Shown: piece after piece, positions 8,364 to 16,339 of the stretch
Layout: every line of letters starts with the position of its first letter
How positions within the stretch are numbered: the stretch's first letter is position 1
From: Fredinandcohnia aciditolerans
GTDB taxonomy: Bacteria > Bacillota > Bacilli > Bacillales > Bacillaceae_L
Length of the DNA: 64,000 nt
NCBI GenBank assembly: GCA_003640645.1
Contig: QGHH01000003.1
Location: forward strand, 248,001 to 312,000
Direction: 5' to 3'
Made by a program: the position numbers and the translations under genes
The notes under the pieces: generated by a model
Seen by the model: only the letters and a program-made list of their open reading frames with translations
The model's database searches: none
Told to the model about the DNA's origin: nothing

Positions 8364-8612
8364 ATGAACACAGTGACAGTCTATACTACCACACGTTGCC
8401 CATATTGTGTTATGCTAAAGAACTTTTTAGTAGATCAAAATATTCCTTTCAAAGAGATAAATGTTGAAACCAAACCAGAGATAATGAACCAACTTGTAAA
8501 CGAAACAGGGCAAATGGGAGTGCCTCAAACAGAAGTTAATGGTAAGTGGGTTGTTGGCTTTGATCCAAATAATATTATGTTGGCATTAAAAACTGGGAGG
8601 AATGAGGAATGA
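8364..8612 (+). CDS. Glutaredoxin-like thiol-disulfide protein
   Basis: This 82-residue thioredoxin-fold protein has the dithiol motif C-P-Y-C (T-R-C-P-Y-C-V-M), the cis-Pro V-P-Q-T segment and a G-F-D-P end. It is typical of small glutaredoxins that reduce disulfides or persulfides. ATG 8364 has AGGAGG seven bases upstream; a longer frame overlaps the previous gene and is not needed. It overlaps the next gene by four bases, indicating translational coupling. It probably releases sulfide from protein persulfides in this pathway (inference). Confidence 0.9.
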   Translation: MNTVTVYTTTRCPYCVMLKNFLVDQNIPFKEINVETKPEIMNQLVNETGQMGVPQTEVNGKWVVGFDPNNIMLALKTGRNEE

Positions 8613-9004
8613 GTAAAAAAGTAGCAATCATCGCAAGTAATGGTGGATTATTTGATGCATATAAAGTGTTTAATATCGCAACAGCAGCTGCTGCGACAGA
8701 TCAAGAAGTAGCTATTTTCTTTACATTTGAAGGATTAAACTTAATTCATAAAGATGCATACAAGCAACTTCCTATGCCAGAGGGTAAAGAACACTTTGCA
8801 GAGGGATTTGCTAAGGCTAATGTTCCATCTATTCCAGAACTGGTGGAGATGGCTTTGGAAATGGGTGTTAAGTTTATTGGATGTCAAATGACAATGGATG
8901 TTATGGGATTAGAAAAAGAAGCTTTTGTAGAGGGCATTGAAGTCGGTGGAGCAGTAACATTTTTAGAGTTTGCAAAAGACTCTGATGTAACATTAACATT
9001 CTAA
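8609..9004 (+). CDS. DsrE family protein (second copy)
   Basis: This 131-residue DsrE-like protein starts V-A-I-I-A-S-N-G-G-L-F-D-A-Y-K and has the motif G-C-Q-M-T-M-D-V-M-G-L, parallel to C-T-M-T-M-D-L-L-G-L of the first copy but without the K/M-rich insertion. The conserved Cys is the likely persulfide carrier. It overlaps the glutaredoxin gene by four bases (ATGA). B. subtilis YrkE is about this type. The two DsrE proteins may have different partners. Confidence 0.9.
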   Translation: MSKKVAIIASNGGLFDAYKVFNIATAAAATDQEVAIFFTFEGLNLIHKDAYKQLPMPEGKEHFAEGFAKANVPSIPELVEMALEMGVKFIGCQMTMDVMGLEKEAFVEGIEVGGAVTFLEFAKDSDVTLTF

Positions 9005-9034
9005 TCAACTTACAAAAAAATTTTAACCAAAATA

Positions 9035-9051
9035 ATACCTATGGGGGTAAT
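9035..9051 (+). promoter_or_regulatory. CstR operator-like site overlapping a ribosome site
   Basis: ATACCTATGGGGGTAAT resembles the other island palindromes. It ends six bases before the start of the rhodanese-MBL gene, and its G-run is the only ribosome-site candidate. Operator and translation signal therefore coincide. Confidence 0.6.
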
Positions 9052-9056
9052 TAAAA

Positions 9057-10190
9057 ATGGCAGTACGTAAACTGGTAGCAAAAGAAGTAACGGATAAGGT
9101 GTTAAATAAAGAAAACTTATTTATTTTAGATGTTCGTAATGTGAGTGATTTTAACGATTGGAAAATTGAAGGTGAAAACTTCGAGTATTTAAATATTCCA
9201 TATTTTGAATTACTTGATGGAGTCGAAGGGATTTTGTCAAAACTTCCATCAGATAAAGAAATTTTAGTCGTATGTGCAAAAGAAGGTTCATCTATGATGG
9301 TAGCGGAAATGCTTTCTGATGAAGGGATTGATACAGCTTACTTAAGCGGTGGAATGAAGTCCTGGAGTGAGCATTTATATAAAGCAAAAGTTTACGAAGA
9401 TGAAGATATAAAAGTTTATCAATTTGTACGCGTAGGAAAAGGTTGTTTATCTTATATGGTTGTTTCAGATGATGAAGCATTAATTGTAGATCCAGCACGT
9501 TTTGTGGATGAGTATATTGAAGCTGCAAAAAAAGAGGGAGCAAAAATAACTCATATTGTTGATTCACATCTACATGCAGATCACATTTCCGGCGGTAAAG
9601 AATTAGCAGATAAAACAGGTGCTTCGTACTACCTTATGAAAAGTGAAGGGGCAATCTTTGATTTCAAACCGTTTGAAGAACACGAGAAAATTGAATTTAA
9701 AAATATTGAATTAGAAGTGCTTGCAGTGAAAACACCTGGACACACACCAGGAAGTGTATCATTTTTTGTAAACAAAAAATTATTATTCTCTGGTGATACT
9801 ATTTTCGTAAGCGGGCTAGGCCGTCCTGACTTAGGAAATAAAGTAAGAGAATGGGCAAACGACTTATATAACACTGTGTTTAATAAAGTATCTGAAATTG
9901 CAGATGATGTGATCGTATTGCCAGCACATTATGCTGACTTTGACGAAGAGCTGAATGCAGAAGGTTACATTGGCGATACTTTAGGTAACATCCGTACCCG
10001 TAATGAGAAAATGTTCAATGCAACAAGAGAGGATTTCTTAAACGATGTTGAAAAATCAGCAAGTTCTGTAAAACCACCTAACTTTGAAGAAATTATTATG
10101 ATTAACCGTGGTGTTCAAGAAGCCGATGTTGAAAGAAAGCAAGAATTAGAAATTGGTCCAAACCGTTGTGCAGTCCATCATACGGACTGA
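9057..10190 (+). CDS. Rhodanese-MBL fusion, probable persulfide dioxygenase (YrkH/CstB-like)
   Basis: Residues ~5-110 are rhodanese-like, with loop V-C-A-K-E-G-S that keeps the Cys but lacks the usual Arg-Ser end. Residues ~120-320 are a metallo-beta-lactamase domain with the iron-binding motif D-S-H-L-H-A-D-H-I-S-G, then T-P-G-H-T-P-G-S and G-D-T-I-F-V-S-G-L-G-R-P-D-L as in ETHE1-type persulfide dioxygenases. These convert glutathione, CoA or BSH persulfide to sulfite and thiol. S. aureus CstB carries its rhodanese C-terminally; here the order is reversed. The last ~50 residues are an uncharacterised tail. Confidence 0.9.
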   Translation: MAVRKLVAKEVTDKVLNKENLFILDVRNVSDFNDWKIEGENFEYLNIPYFELLDGVEGILSKLPSDKEILVVCAKEGSSMMVAEMLSDEGIDTAYLSGGMKSWSEHLYKAKVYEDEDIKVYQFVRVGKGCLSYMVVSDDEALIVDPARFVDEYIEAAKKEGAKITHIVDSHLHADHISGGKELADKTGASYYLMKSEGAIFDFKPFEEHEKIEFKNIELEVLAVKTPGHTPGSVSFFVNKKLLFSGDTIFVSGLGRPDLGNKVREWANDLYNTVFNKVSEIADDVIVLPAHYADFDEELNAEGYIGDTLGNIRTRNEKMFNATREDFLNDVEKSASSVKPPNFEEIIMINRGVQEADVERKQELEIGPNRCAVHHTD

Positions 10191-10312
10191 TCTTCATATG
10201 CATGTCATGCGCTTAAGAGGACTCCTGTAATGAAGGACAGAGTTCGGGTACAGTTAAGAGAAAATTTCACAGTCAAGTTTAACAAAATTCAAAAATATGG
10301 AGGGTACAAGAA

Positions 10313-10540
10313 ATGAATGTCAATAAAACTTTAGACGCAAAAGGTTTAGCTTGTCCGATGCCTATTGTAAAAACGAAAAAAGCAATGAATGAATTAGCGT
10401 CTGGAGAAGTTTTAGAGATCCATGCAACTGATAAAGGGGCTAAAAATGACCTGACAGCTTGGGCAAAATCAGGTGGTCATGAATTTCTAAAAGTTCAAGA
10501 GGATAACGGTATATTTAAGTTTTGGATAAAAAAAGGCTGA
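10313..10540 (+). CDS. TusA-like sulfur carrier (YrkI-like)
   Basis: This stand-alone 75-residue TusA/SirA domain has the carrier motif C14-P-M-P (G-L-A-C-P-M-P-I-V-K-T) and the T-D-K-G-A-K-N-D segment. It is very similar to residues 7-75 of the fusion at 7777, so the two share a recent duplication. GGAGG precedes the ATG, 122 bp after the MBL gene. It carries sulfur as a cysteine persulfide between donor and acceptor proteins. A strong terminator begins right after the stop. Confidence 0.92.
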   Translation: MNVNKTLDAKGLACPMPIVKTKKAMNELASGEVLEIHATDKGAKNDLTAWAKSGGHEFLKVQEDNGIFKFWIKKG

Positions 10541-10566
10541 GGGTATCATCAAGATACCCTTTTCTT
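10541..10566 (+). terminator. Terminator closing the persulfide operon
   Basis: GGGTATC and GATACCC form a seven-base stem across ATCAA, followed by TTTTCTT. It starts directly after the TusA stop codon. Confidence 0.85.
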
Positions 10567-10739
10567 AAAAAGAAAACTATATTAATTTAATTATAGGATT
10601 AGCCAAACTTTCAAATTAAATTAGTAAAAATTATATCTTTACTAGTTTGTAGGATTTAATTCTTTCCATAATAATGTCAAAAAGTACCCTATTCATTTCC
10701 GGAAAAATGTTTCAAGGAAACTAGGAAGAGGTGAATATT

Positions 10740-10931
10740 GTGGGAAATCTTATTAAAAGTCTTACGGAAGAACGTTGCCCTGTTTGTGGAAAAAAGTTGG
10801 TAATTTCGGATCAAAAATGGATGAAGAGTATGTATGTCAAGTCATGTCCTGAAGGTCATATAAAAAAAGAGGTTTATCCACATTTACAAACTACTATTGA
10901 ATATAAGAAAAATAGTCCTGAGCATAGATAA
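10740..10931 (+). CDS. Small zinc-ribbon-like protein
   Basis: This 63-residue protein has C-P-V-C-G near the N-terminus and S-C-P-E-G-H about 25 residues later, a plausible zinc site of C-x2-C plus C and H. GTG 10740 is chosen because AGGAAGAGG lies a few bases upstream, better spaced than GTG 10731. It has no signal peptide. It stands alone between the sulfur operon terminator and the SulP gene. I do not recognise a named family. Confidence 0.6.
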   Translation: MGNLIKSLTEERCPVCGKKLVISDQKWMKSMYVKSCPEGHIKKEVYPHLQTTIEYKKNSPEHR

Positions 10932-10947
10932 AGTTCATTTTATATAA

Positions 10948-11077
10948 ATTTCAGGCTAGTTGAAAGCGTTTTCCTTTTGAGGCGAAGCCTTGCGGTGGGC
11001 AGAGGTTCTCGAAATGATCATGAACACAGTTGAAGGCAGACAACGAAGAAAGCAAGCGTTTGTCAACAGCCTGAAAT
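10948..11077. repeat. 130-bp noncoding element with 10-bp terminal inverted repeats
   Basis: ATTTCAGGCT at the left end and AGCCTGAAAT at the right end are perfect inverted repeats bounding a noncoding segment between two cargo genes. The interior is richer in G and C than the surroundings and holds no open frame. It resembles a small non-autonomous (MITE-like) or intergenic repeat, but there is no second copy in this window. Confidence 0.5.
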
Positions 11078-11115
11078 CTAATTGTAGAATTCGTATTTAA
11101 AGGGGGGAAGAGATC

Positions 11116-12762
11116 ATGTTAAAAAAACTGATCCCGTCTATTGATTGGCTAGGTCATTATAACAAAAATGATTTAAGAGGAGATTTATCAGCTGGTCTAA
11201 TTGTAGCTATTATGTTAATTCCTCAAGGAATGGCTTATGCGATGTTGGCTGGCTTACCTCCTGTTATAGGATTGTATGCTTCAACGATCCCTTTGATTAT
11301 TTATGCACTATTTGGATCTTCTAGACAATTAGCAGTTGGACCAGTTGCGATGGTTTCACTTTTAGTATTTACAGGTGTGTCTCAACTTGCAAAACCAGGG
11401 ACAGATGAATATATTGCATATGCACTGCTACTCGCTTTGATGGTAGGTGTGATCCAATTAGTATTAGGACTTTCCCGCCTAGGCTTTCTTGTTAACTTTT
11501 TATCACATTCTGTTATAAGTGGGTTTACATCTGCAGCTGCAATCATCATTGGTCTTAGTCAGTTAAAAAATCTATTAGGAATCGATATTCCGAAAGGTTC
11601 GATTTTTGTTATCATAAGTAATGCAATTATGAAAGTCAATGAAATAAATATGGTAACATTTTTAATTGGCCTAGGGAGTATTATCATTCTTATATTACTT
11701 AAAAAAATGGCACCTAAATTTCCAGCACCATTAGTTGTTGTAGTTTTGGGTATTTTAGTAGTTCGTTTTCTTCAATTAGACCAAGTTGGTGTTAAGATTG
11801 TTGGTGATATTCCGAATGGAATACCAGCATTTTCAATTCCAATGTTTAATATAGAGGCAATTACGGCTTTACTACCGATTGCATTGACGATTTCATTTGT
11901 CAGTTTTATGGAATCTGTCGCAGTTGCAAAGTCAATTGCCAATAAAGAAAAATATAAAATTAATGCAAATCAAGAGTTAAATGGTTTAGGCCTGGCAAAT
12001 ATCTTTGGGTCATTTTTCTCTGCTTTTCCAGTTACAGGAGGATTTTCAAGGACAGCAGTAAACTATCAAGCAGGAGCTAGAACAGGTCTTGCTTCTATTA
12101 TTACAGCAGTATTAATTTTTATTACGCTTCAATTCTTTACAGGGTTGTTTTACTTTCTTCCTCAAGCTGTATTAGCAGCAATTATAATGGTTGCTGTGTA
12201 TGGATTAATTGATGCAAAGGAAGCAGTTCATTTATTCAAGGTAAAAAAAGCAGATGGATGGACATTACTAATTACTTTTATAGCAACTCTTACATTGGGG
12301 ATTGAACAAGGAATACTAGTTGGAATCGGTGTATCCTTACTGCTGTTTATTTGGAGAAGTGCATATCCTCATATAGCTGAATTAGGATATCTTAGTGATC
12401 AAAATATTTTTAAGAATGTGAAGTATTATCCAAATGCCAAAACATATGAGAACTTGTTAATATACCGAATAGATGCATCGTTATATTTTGCGAACATCGC
12501 ATTTGTTGAAGAAAAACTTCAACAAGCTATCCTTGAAAAGGCAAACATTAATAAAGTCATTCTAGACTTTTCGGGGGTTAATTCAATGGATGCTATTGCG
12601 CTTGACGAATTAACAAAAATCATAGAAGGCTACAAAAAATCTAATATAGAGTTTTATATTGCTGGAATTAAACAACCAGTCTATGAACTTTTTAGAAAAG
12701 CAGGATTAGATAAAAAGTACAAGGGGAAAATTGATTTTCTGTCTGTAGATCAGGCTCTTTGA
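11116..12762 (+). CDS. SulP-family anion transporter with STAS domain
   Basis: This 548-residue protein has roughly 400 residues of membrane helices (P-Q-G-M-A-Y-A-M-L-A-G-L-P-P and A-V-G-P-V-A-M-V-S signatures) followed by a C-terminal STAS domain (residues ~440-545, V-I-L-D-F-S-G-V-N-S-M-D-A). SulP members carry sulfate, bicarbonate or other anions. The next gene is a carbonic anhydrase starting 24 bp after the stop, a pairing usually read as bicarbonate uptake or exchange. Beside a persulfide-oxidation operon, sulfate or sulfite movement is also possible. AGGGGGG precedes the ATG. Confidence 0.92.
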   Translation: MLKKLIPSIDWLGHYNKNDLRGDLSAGLIVAIMLIPQGMAYAMLAGLPPVIGLYASTIPLIIYALFGSSRQLAVGPVAMVSLLVFTGVSQLAKPGTDEYIAYALLLALMVGVIQLVLGLSRLGFLVNFLSHSVISGFTSAAAIIIGLSQLKNLLGIDIPKGSIFVIISNAIMKVNEINMVTFLIGLGSIIILILLKKMAPKFPAPLVVVVLGILVVRFLQLDQVGVKIVGDIPNGIPAFSIPMFNIEAITALLPIALTISFVSFMESVAVAKSIANKEKYKINANQELNGLGLANIFGSFFSAFPVTGGFSRTAVNYQAGARTGLASIITAVLIFITLQFFTGLFYFLPQAVLAAIIMVAVYGLIDAKEAVHLFKVKKADGWTLLITFIATLTLGIEQGILVGIGVSLLLFIWRSAYPHIAELGYLSDQNIFKNVKYYPNAKTYENLLIYRIDASLYFANIAFVEEKLQQAILEKANINKVILDFSGVNSMDAIALDELTKIIEGYKKSNIEFYIAGIKQPVYELFRKAGLDKKYKGKIDFLSVDQAL

Positions 12763-12785
12763 AATGTAAAACTTGGGGTGATCTC

Positions 12786-13328
12786 ATGAGTAAGCAAATA
12801 ATGGCTGATAACAATCAAGGGTTTGTTAATAGTATATTAAAAGAGGATCCTCATTATTTTGAAAGGTTAAAAGAAGGGCAATCACCAGAGTACTTTGTAA
12901 TAGCTTGTTCTGATTCTAGGGTCAGTCCTTCTATTGTTGCTAACATGCCACTGGGGAGTATGTTTGTTCACCGAAACATTGCAAATCAAGTTACTGATGA
13001 TGATGCAAGCTTGAATGCAAGCTTGTATTATGCACTAAAGCATTTAAAAGTAAAAAAAATAGTTATTAAAGGGCATACTAGCTGCGGGGGGATAACAGCT
13101 GCTTGTAGCGGTAATAACGAAAAAGAGTTAAAGAGTTGGATTTCAAAAATAAAAAAAGGATTACCAGAAACATGTAATCTGTCTGAACAAGAGTATTCCA
13201 GACAGAATATATTACAACAAATAGAAAATTTAAAAAGTCATCCAGTTTACAAAAAATATGGGGAAGGCATTGAGGTTATTGGCTGTCTGTTCCATGTTGA
13301 GACAGGAAAATTAGAAAGAATTAATTGA
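12786..13328 (+). CDS. Beta-class carbonic anhydrase
   Basis: This 180-residue enzyme hydrates CO2 to bicarbonate. The zinc ligands are C41 (A-C-S-D-S-R), H97 and C100 (G-H-T-S-C-G-G), with the catalytic D43-R45 pair. The start at 12786 has GGGGTGAT upstream; an earlier frame start would overlap the SulP gene. The adjacent transporter suggests a bicarbonate-linked pair. The length is a little short of long plant-type enzymes but normal for prokaryotic beta forms. A clear terminator follows. Confidence 0.92.
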   Translation: MSKQIMADNNQGFVNSILKEDPHYFERLKEGQSPEYFVIACSDSRVSPSIVANMPLGSMFVHRNIANQVTDDDASLNASLYYALKHLKVKKIVIKGHTSCGGITAACSGNNEKELKSWISKIKKGLPETCNLSEQEYSRQNILQQIENLKSHPVYKKYGEGIEVIGCLFHVETGKLERIN

Positions 13329-13352
13329 TCCAGCAAAAAATGAGTATGCCAA

Positions 13353-13387
13353 AAAACCTTCCTTTTTCCAATTGGAAGGTTTTGTTT
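13353..13387 (+). terminator. Terminator after carbonic anhydrase
   Basis: AAAACCTTCC and GGAAGGTTTT form a ten-base stem over an 11-base loop, followed by TGTTTTG. It ends the SulP-carbonic anhydrase unit. Confidence 0.85.
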
Positions 13388-13520
13388 TGCTTCCCTAGAT
13401 GTGTTTTCTAAACTATATTTCGAAAAGTCGTTTTACTTCTCAATAATGCATAAATCCAATGTAAGAGCTTATTCGCACAAGCGATTATTATAATGGACCC
13501 ATAAAACTAGACACCAAGAA

Positions 13521-13653
13521 AGGAAATTCAATCCATCCAACTAAAGAGTATCCTTTTCACAGGAGAACCTGTCAAGGGTAAAGGCATGCACTCGCAAGCT
13601 CGCCTTTGACAGAACCACCTCTGAAAAGGAAGTTTCAATTAGGATGGATTTCC
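13521..13653. repeat. ~130-bp imperfect palindrome in a noncoding gap
   Basis: The left arm runs AGGAAATTCAATCCATCC ... TCCTTTTCACAGG ... CCTGTCAA ... AAAGGC. The right arm, reverse-complemented, runs AGGAAATCCATCC ... TCCTTTTCAGAGG ... TTCTGTCAA ... AAGGCGAGC. The whole segment could fold into one long interrupted hairpin with its tip near 13590. No gene covers it. It lies in the 590-bp gap 13329-13918, which otherwise holds only the carbonic anhydrase terminator and a minus-strand open tail (13755-13918). Confidence 0.6.
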
Positions 13654-13918
13654 TCAAAAAATGTTGAGGGTCAACCTTCCCTTATGGCAATGAGAGTACC
13701 TCTTACTCTTATTTCCATTTTAGCTCTTATAAAGACTATAAGACCGACCCCACCTTATTTATTGAAAAAAGTGTCTTGACGATGGAGTCCGCCATATATG
13801 GCTAATCCAAAAGGCTTTCCTTTTTCTCGTTTTTTGTCGTAAACTTTTCTTAATCTCTTATTTCTAGAGATAATCTCATGACTTGTTTCTTTACGTTTTG
13901 TATAGAGAATAATCTCAA

Positions 13919-14527
13919 TTATAATTTTTTCCTCGTAAATAAATCCTTCAAAGATGTATGGTAATATAAATCAACTAATGGTTCAAAGTACCTTGAAGAG
14001 CGCTTGATTTTCAAAGGGACATTGAATTTAAAAATAAAAAAAACAGTTGAACAAAGAGATAAGAACAACGTAGGTAGAGGACGTTTAGTAAATAAATGAC
14101 TGTATACAAACATCTTAACGTATAGTAATCCTGACCATAAAACATTCCAACCGTGAGCATATAGAATTAAGTGCTTTTTGTGAATCAAATATTCAACAAC
14201 GGTACTTATTATAGTCCACCGTATGAAATGAATAAATTGTTTAAACAGGGTATTTGGCATTTTGCTTAAGAATACGAGCACTAATAGTGGAGTTATTATT
14301 AGTGTATGGACTGTTCTAAGAAAAAACCAATTTACTCTATAAGGAATAAACTCCCAAACGAGATGTCTTCTACATAGTAAATAATATATTGCATTAAATG
14401 AACTAACATAAACCATATTTTTATAATACTTAGGAACCTCACGCCAAGAATTACTGAAAATGGATACTAATATAACGCTTAGTATCAAAACGATATGCCT
14501 ATTTCTAACTTTTTGTTTCTTTCTCAT
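13919..14527 (-). CDS. CBO0543-like multi-pass membrane protein
   Basis: This 202-residue protein has about five membrane segments. It shows features I associate with the CBO0543 family of spore-formers: F-N-A-I-Y-Y-L-L followed by L-V-W-E-F-I-P, a central Y-A-H-G-W-N, and F-N-V-P late. The function is unknown. The C-terminal ~30 residues extend past the usual end. A run of six A then gives the stop; a one-base shift there would continue into an open frame to 13755 (~55 more residues), so the 3' end may be frameshifted. It is transcribed opposite to the neighbouring cargo. Confidence 0.7.
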   Translation of the reverse strand: MRKKQKVRNRHIVLILSVILVSIFSNSWREVPKYYKNMVYVSSFNAIYYLLCRRHLVWEFIPYRVNWFFLRTVHTLIITPLLVLVFLSKMPNTLFKQFIHFIRWTIISTVVEYLIHKKHLILYAHGWNVLWSGLLYVKMFVYSHLFTKRPLPTLFLSLCSTVFFIFKFNVPLKIKRSSRYFEPLVDLYYHTSLKDLFTRKKL

Positions 14528-14630
14528 TTTAAACTCCTTTATAAAGTTAAAAACATTAGTAAGAGGTTTCCCTAAATAGACACTTTTACTTATAAAGTAA
14601 CTGGTAAATAATTAAAAGTGAGGGATATGT

Positions 14631-14705
14631 ATGAATAAGAACCCGATCGAGCATGTATTAGGAACAAGAGTAAAATTAATTGAATACATATTCGCTTCAA
14701 TTTAA
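14631..14705 (+). CDS. Possible 24-residue peptide or gene stub
   Basis: ATG 14631 is preceded by GTGAGGGATATGT and opens a short frame starting M-N-K-N-P-I-E-H-V-L-G-T-R-V. It stops at 14705. It may be the N-terminal stub of a lost protein. Nothing else supports it. Confidence 0.25.
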   Translation: MNKNPIEHVLGTRVKLIEYIFASI

Positions 14706-14790
14706 ACACCGACATTCCTATTGCCTCAACGTAGCTTTATTTTTGATTTAAAATTGGCAACTTTGATTTATTCGTTATCGGTTATTCGAA

Positions 14791-14830
14791 AAATAAGCAT
14801 ATTCAAAGTTAAATTTGAATATGCTTATTT
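14791..14830. terminator. Strong 17-bp-stem hairpin, probably bidirectional
   Basis: AAATAAGCATATTCAAA and TTTGAATATGCTTATTT are perfect complements around a short loop and end in A and T runs on both sides. It separates the divergent CBO0543-like gene from the deacetylase. Confidence 0.7.
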
Positions 14831-14948
14831 CTTTCAAAAAATCAACAATCAAGTTAAACAGTGCCTGATTAAAAAATTGACAAGTGGATGGATATAATGA
14901 CTGCATTTAACTCAATACTAAGGTAAGTATTAGAAAGAAGGGAATGAC

Positions 14949-15710
14949 ATGTTTTATAAACGTTGTTTTCTTATTATACAAGGTTTTTTTATCTTATTTG
15001 TGGGGCTAGCTTATTCCACTAATTCAGCTCAGGCTTCAGTAGCATACCCATTACAAGCAAAATATTCAAATACAATGCTTTATAAAGCACATACTAATCA
15101 AAAAGTGATTGCACTAACTTTCGACGATGGTCCAGACACTCGATTTACTCCCTTGATTTTAGAGGTTTTGAATAAATATGAGGTAAAAGCTACCTTTTTC
15201 TTATTAGGGACACGAGTGCATACCTATCCTGATATCGTAAAACAGATATATAGTAAAGGGCACGCAATTGGTAATCATACTTATTGGCATCCCAAACTAA
15301 CGGACACAGATGTAAAAAGTATGATATGGGAAATTGAAAAGAGTGAACAAGAAATTTTTTCGGTTATTTGTATTAAACCTGAATTGTTTCGTGCTCCATA
15401 TGGGGCTATAAATGAAGACCAGGTCAGACAATTGGAGAAAATGGGGTATCGTGGTATAGGATGGTCTGTAGATTCGCAAGATTGGAAAAGCCTACCGGCA
15501 AACGTAGTAAAACAAAAAGTGTTGGATTCTATTCACCCTGGAGCTATTGTCCTAATGCATAGTGCCGGACATTGGACACAAGACTTAACAGGAACAGTAA
15601 AAGCCTTAGATGAACTTATTCCATATTTGAAGAAGGAAGGATATATTTTTGTTACCATTCCAGAACTTTGGTTATTAGAAAACACTAATGAAAAGGAATT
15701 CCCTAAATAA
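14949..15710 (+). CDS. Secreted polysaccharide (peptidoglycan) deacetylase, NodB/PdaA-like
   Basis: This 253-residue protein has an N-terminal signal or anchor helix (residues ~5-27) and then a NodB homology domain. Motifs are T-F-D-D-G-P-D (catalytic base and metal Asp), G-N-H-T-Y-W-H-P (metal His pair), F-R-A-P-Y-G, D-S-Q-D-W and V-L-M-H-S-A-G. Family members remove N-acetyl groups from peptidoglycan. PdaA-type enzymes act in spore cortex formation and PdaB-type in spore stability. Next to a ger operon inside the transposon, a spore role is likely but inferred. AGAAAGAAGGG precedes the ATG. Confidence 0.92.
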   Translation: MFYKRCFLIIQGFFILFVGLAYSTNSAQASVAYPLQAKYSNTMLYKAHTNQKVIALTFDDGPDTRFTPLILEVLNKYEVKATFFLLGTRVHTYPDIVKQIYSKGHAIGNHTYWHPKLTDTDVKSMIWEIEKSEQEIFSVICIKPELFRAPYGAINEDQVRQLEKMGYRGIGWSVDSQDWKSLPANVVKQKVLDSIHPGAIVLMHSAGHWTQDLTGTVKALDELIPYLKKEGYIFVTIPELWLLENTNEKEFPK

Positions 15711-15952
15711 TTGTAAGGTAAAACAAATAGAAGCTTAATGCTGGAAAATGAAGGTATATTCGGTCGTTTAAAATAGGATTTTTGTTTCGGAAGGATTCTT
15801 TAGTTTAGTCAAAAGTAGCGACTATAATAACCCCGTTTTCTTAAAATATTTTAAAACTATTCTCCATTAAAGGTGCCATTTATTGAATTTTTATAAAAAA
15901 ATCATGCTATATTTCCAAAACTGAAACCTTTTTGATTCGGCCTTGCAACATC

Positions 15953-16187
15953 TTATGTTGCTTTATTAGGTAATTCTATATCTGCAGATAAGTTTTCTCC
16001 CCGGTTTTTGTTCCCTTTCCAGAAGAATAAAGCAGCAAACAGAATGGTCATGACAATTCCACCGGGATGTGAAAATTGATAAGATAAACCAAAACCAAGA
16101 TTGCTATCATACAAAATATAGGTTAACACCATACCTGTTATGAATAGTTCTGGTACAAGAGAGACAACATAATTCTTCTTATGTTAA
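15953..16187 (-). pseudogene. C-terminal fragment of a membrane transporter
   Basis: The minus strand is open for ~75 codons: two hydrophobic segments (L-F-I-T-G-M-V-L-T-Y-I-L-Y and G-I-V-M-T-I-L-F-A-A-L-F-F-W), a basic K-G-N-K-N-R-G and a short tail to a normal stop. There is no start and a stop lies just upstream, so it is the last piece of a larger permease. The family is unresolved. The rest of the 630-bp gap (15711-16339) shows nothing else except a sigma-G-like promoter. Confidence 0.55.
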
Positions 16188-16257
16188 TAACCATAATAGT
16201 GCTCCGGTAAATTATTGGTAACACTTAATAATCATTACTTTATCATTTCCAAAAACG

Positions 16258-16288
16258 GTACATATTATTTGAAATAAAACTCATAATA
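16258..16288 (+). promoter_or_regulatory. Possible sigma-G promoter of the transposon ger operon
   Basis: CATAATA (16282-16288) matches the sigma-G -10 pattern, and GTACA 19 bases upstream matches four of five -35 positions. Forespore expression is expected for germinant-receptor operons. Confidence 0.4.
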
Positions 16289-16339
16289 TAGGTATAAAAT
16301 AACAACTTTTAAGAGAATGAATAGGGATGAATTGAAATT

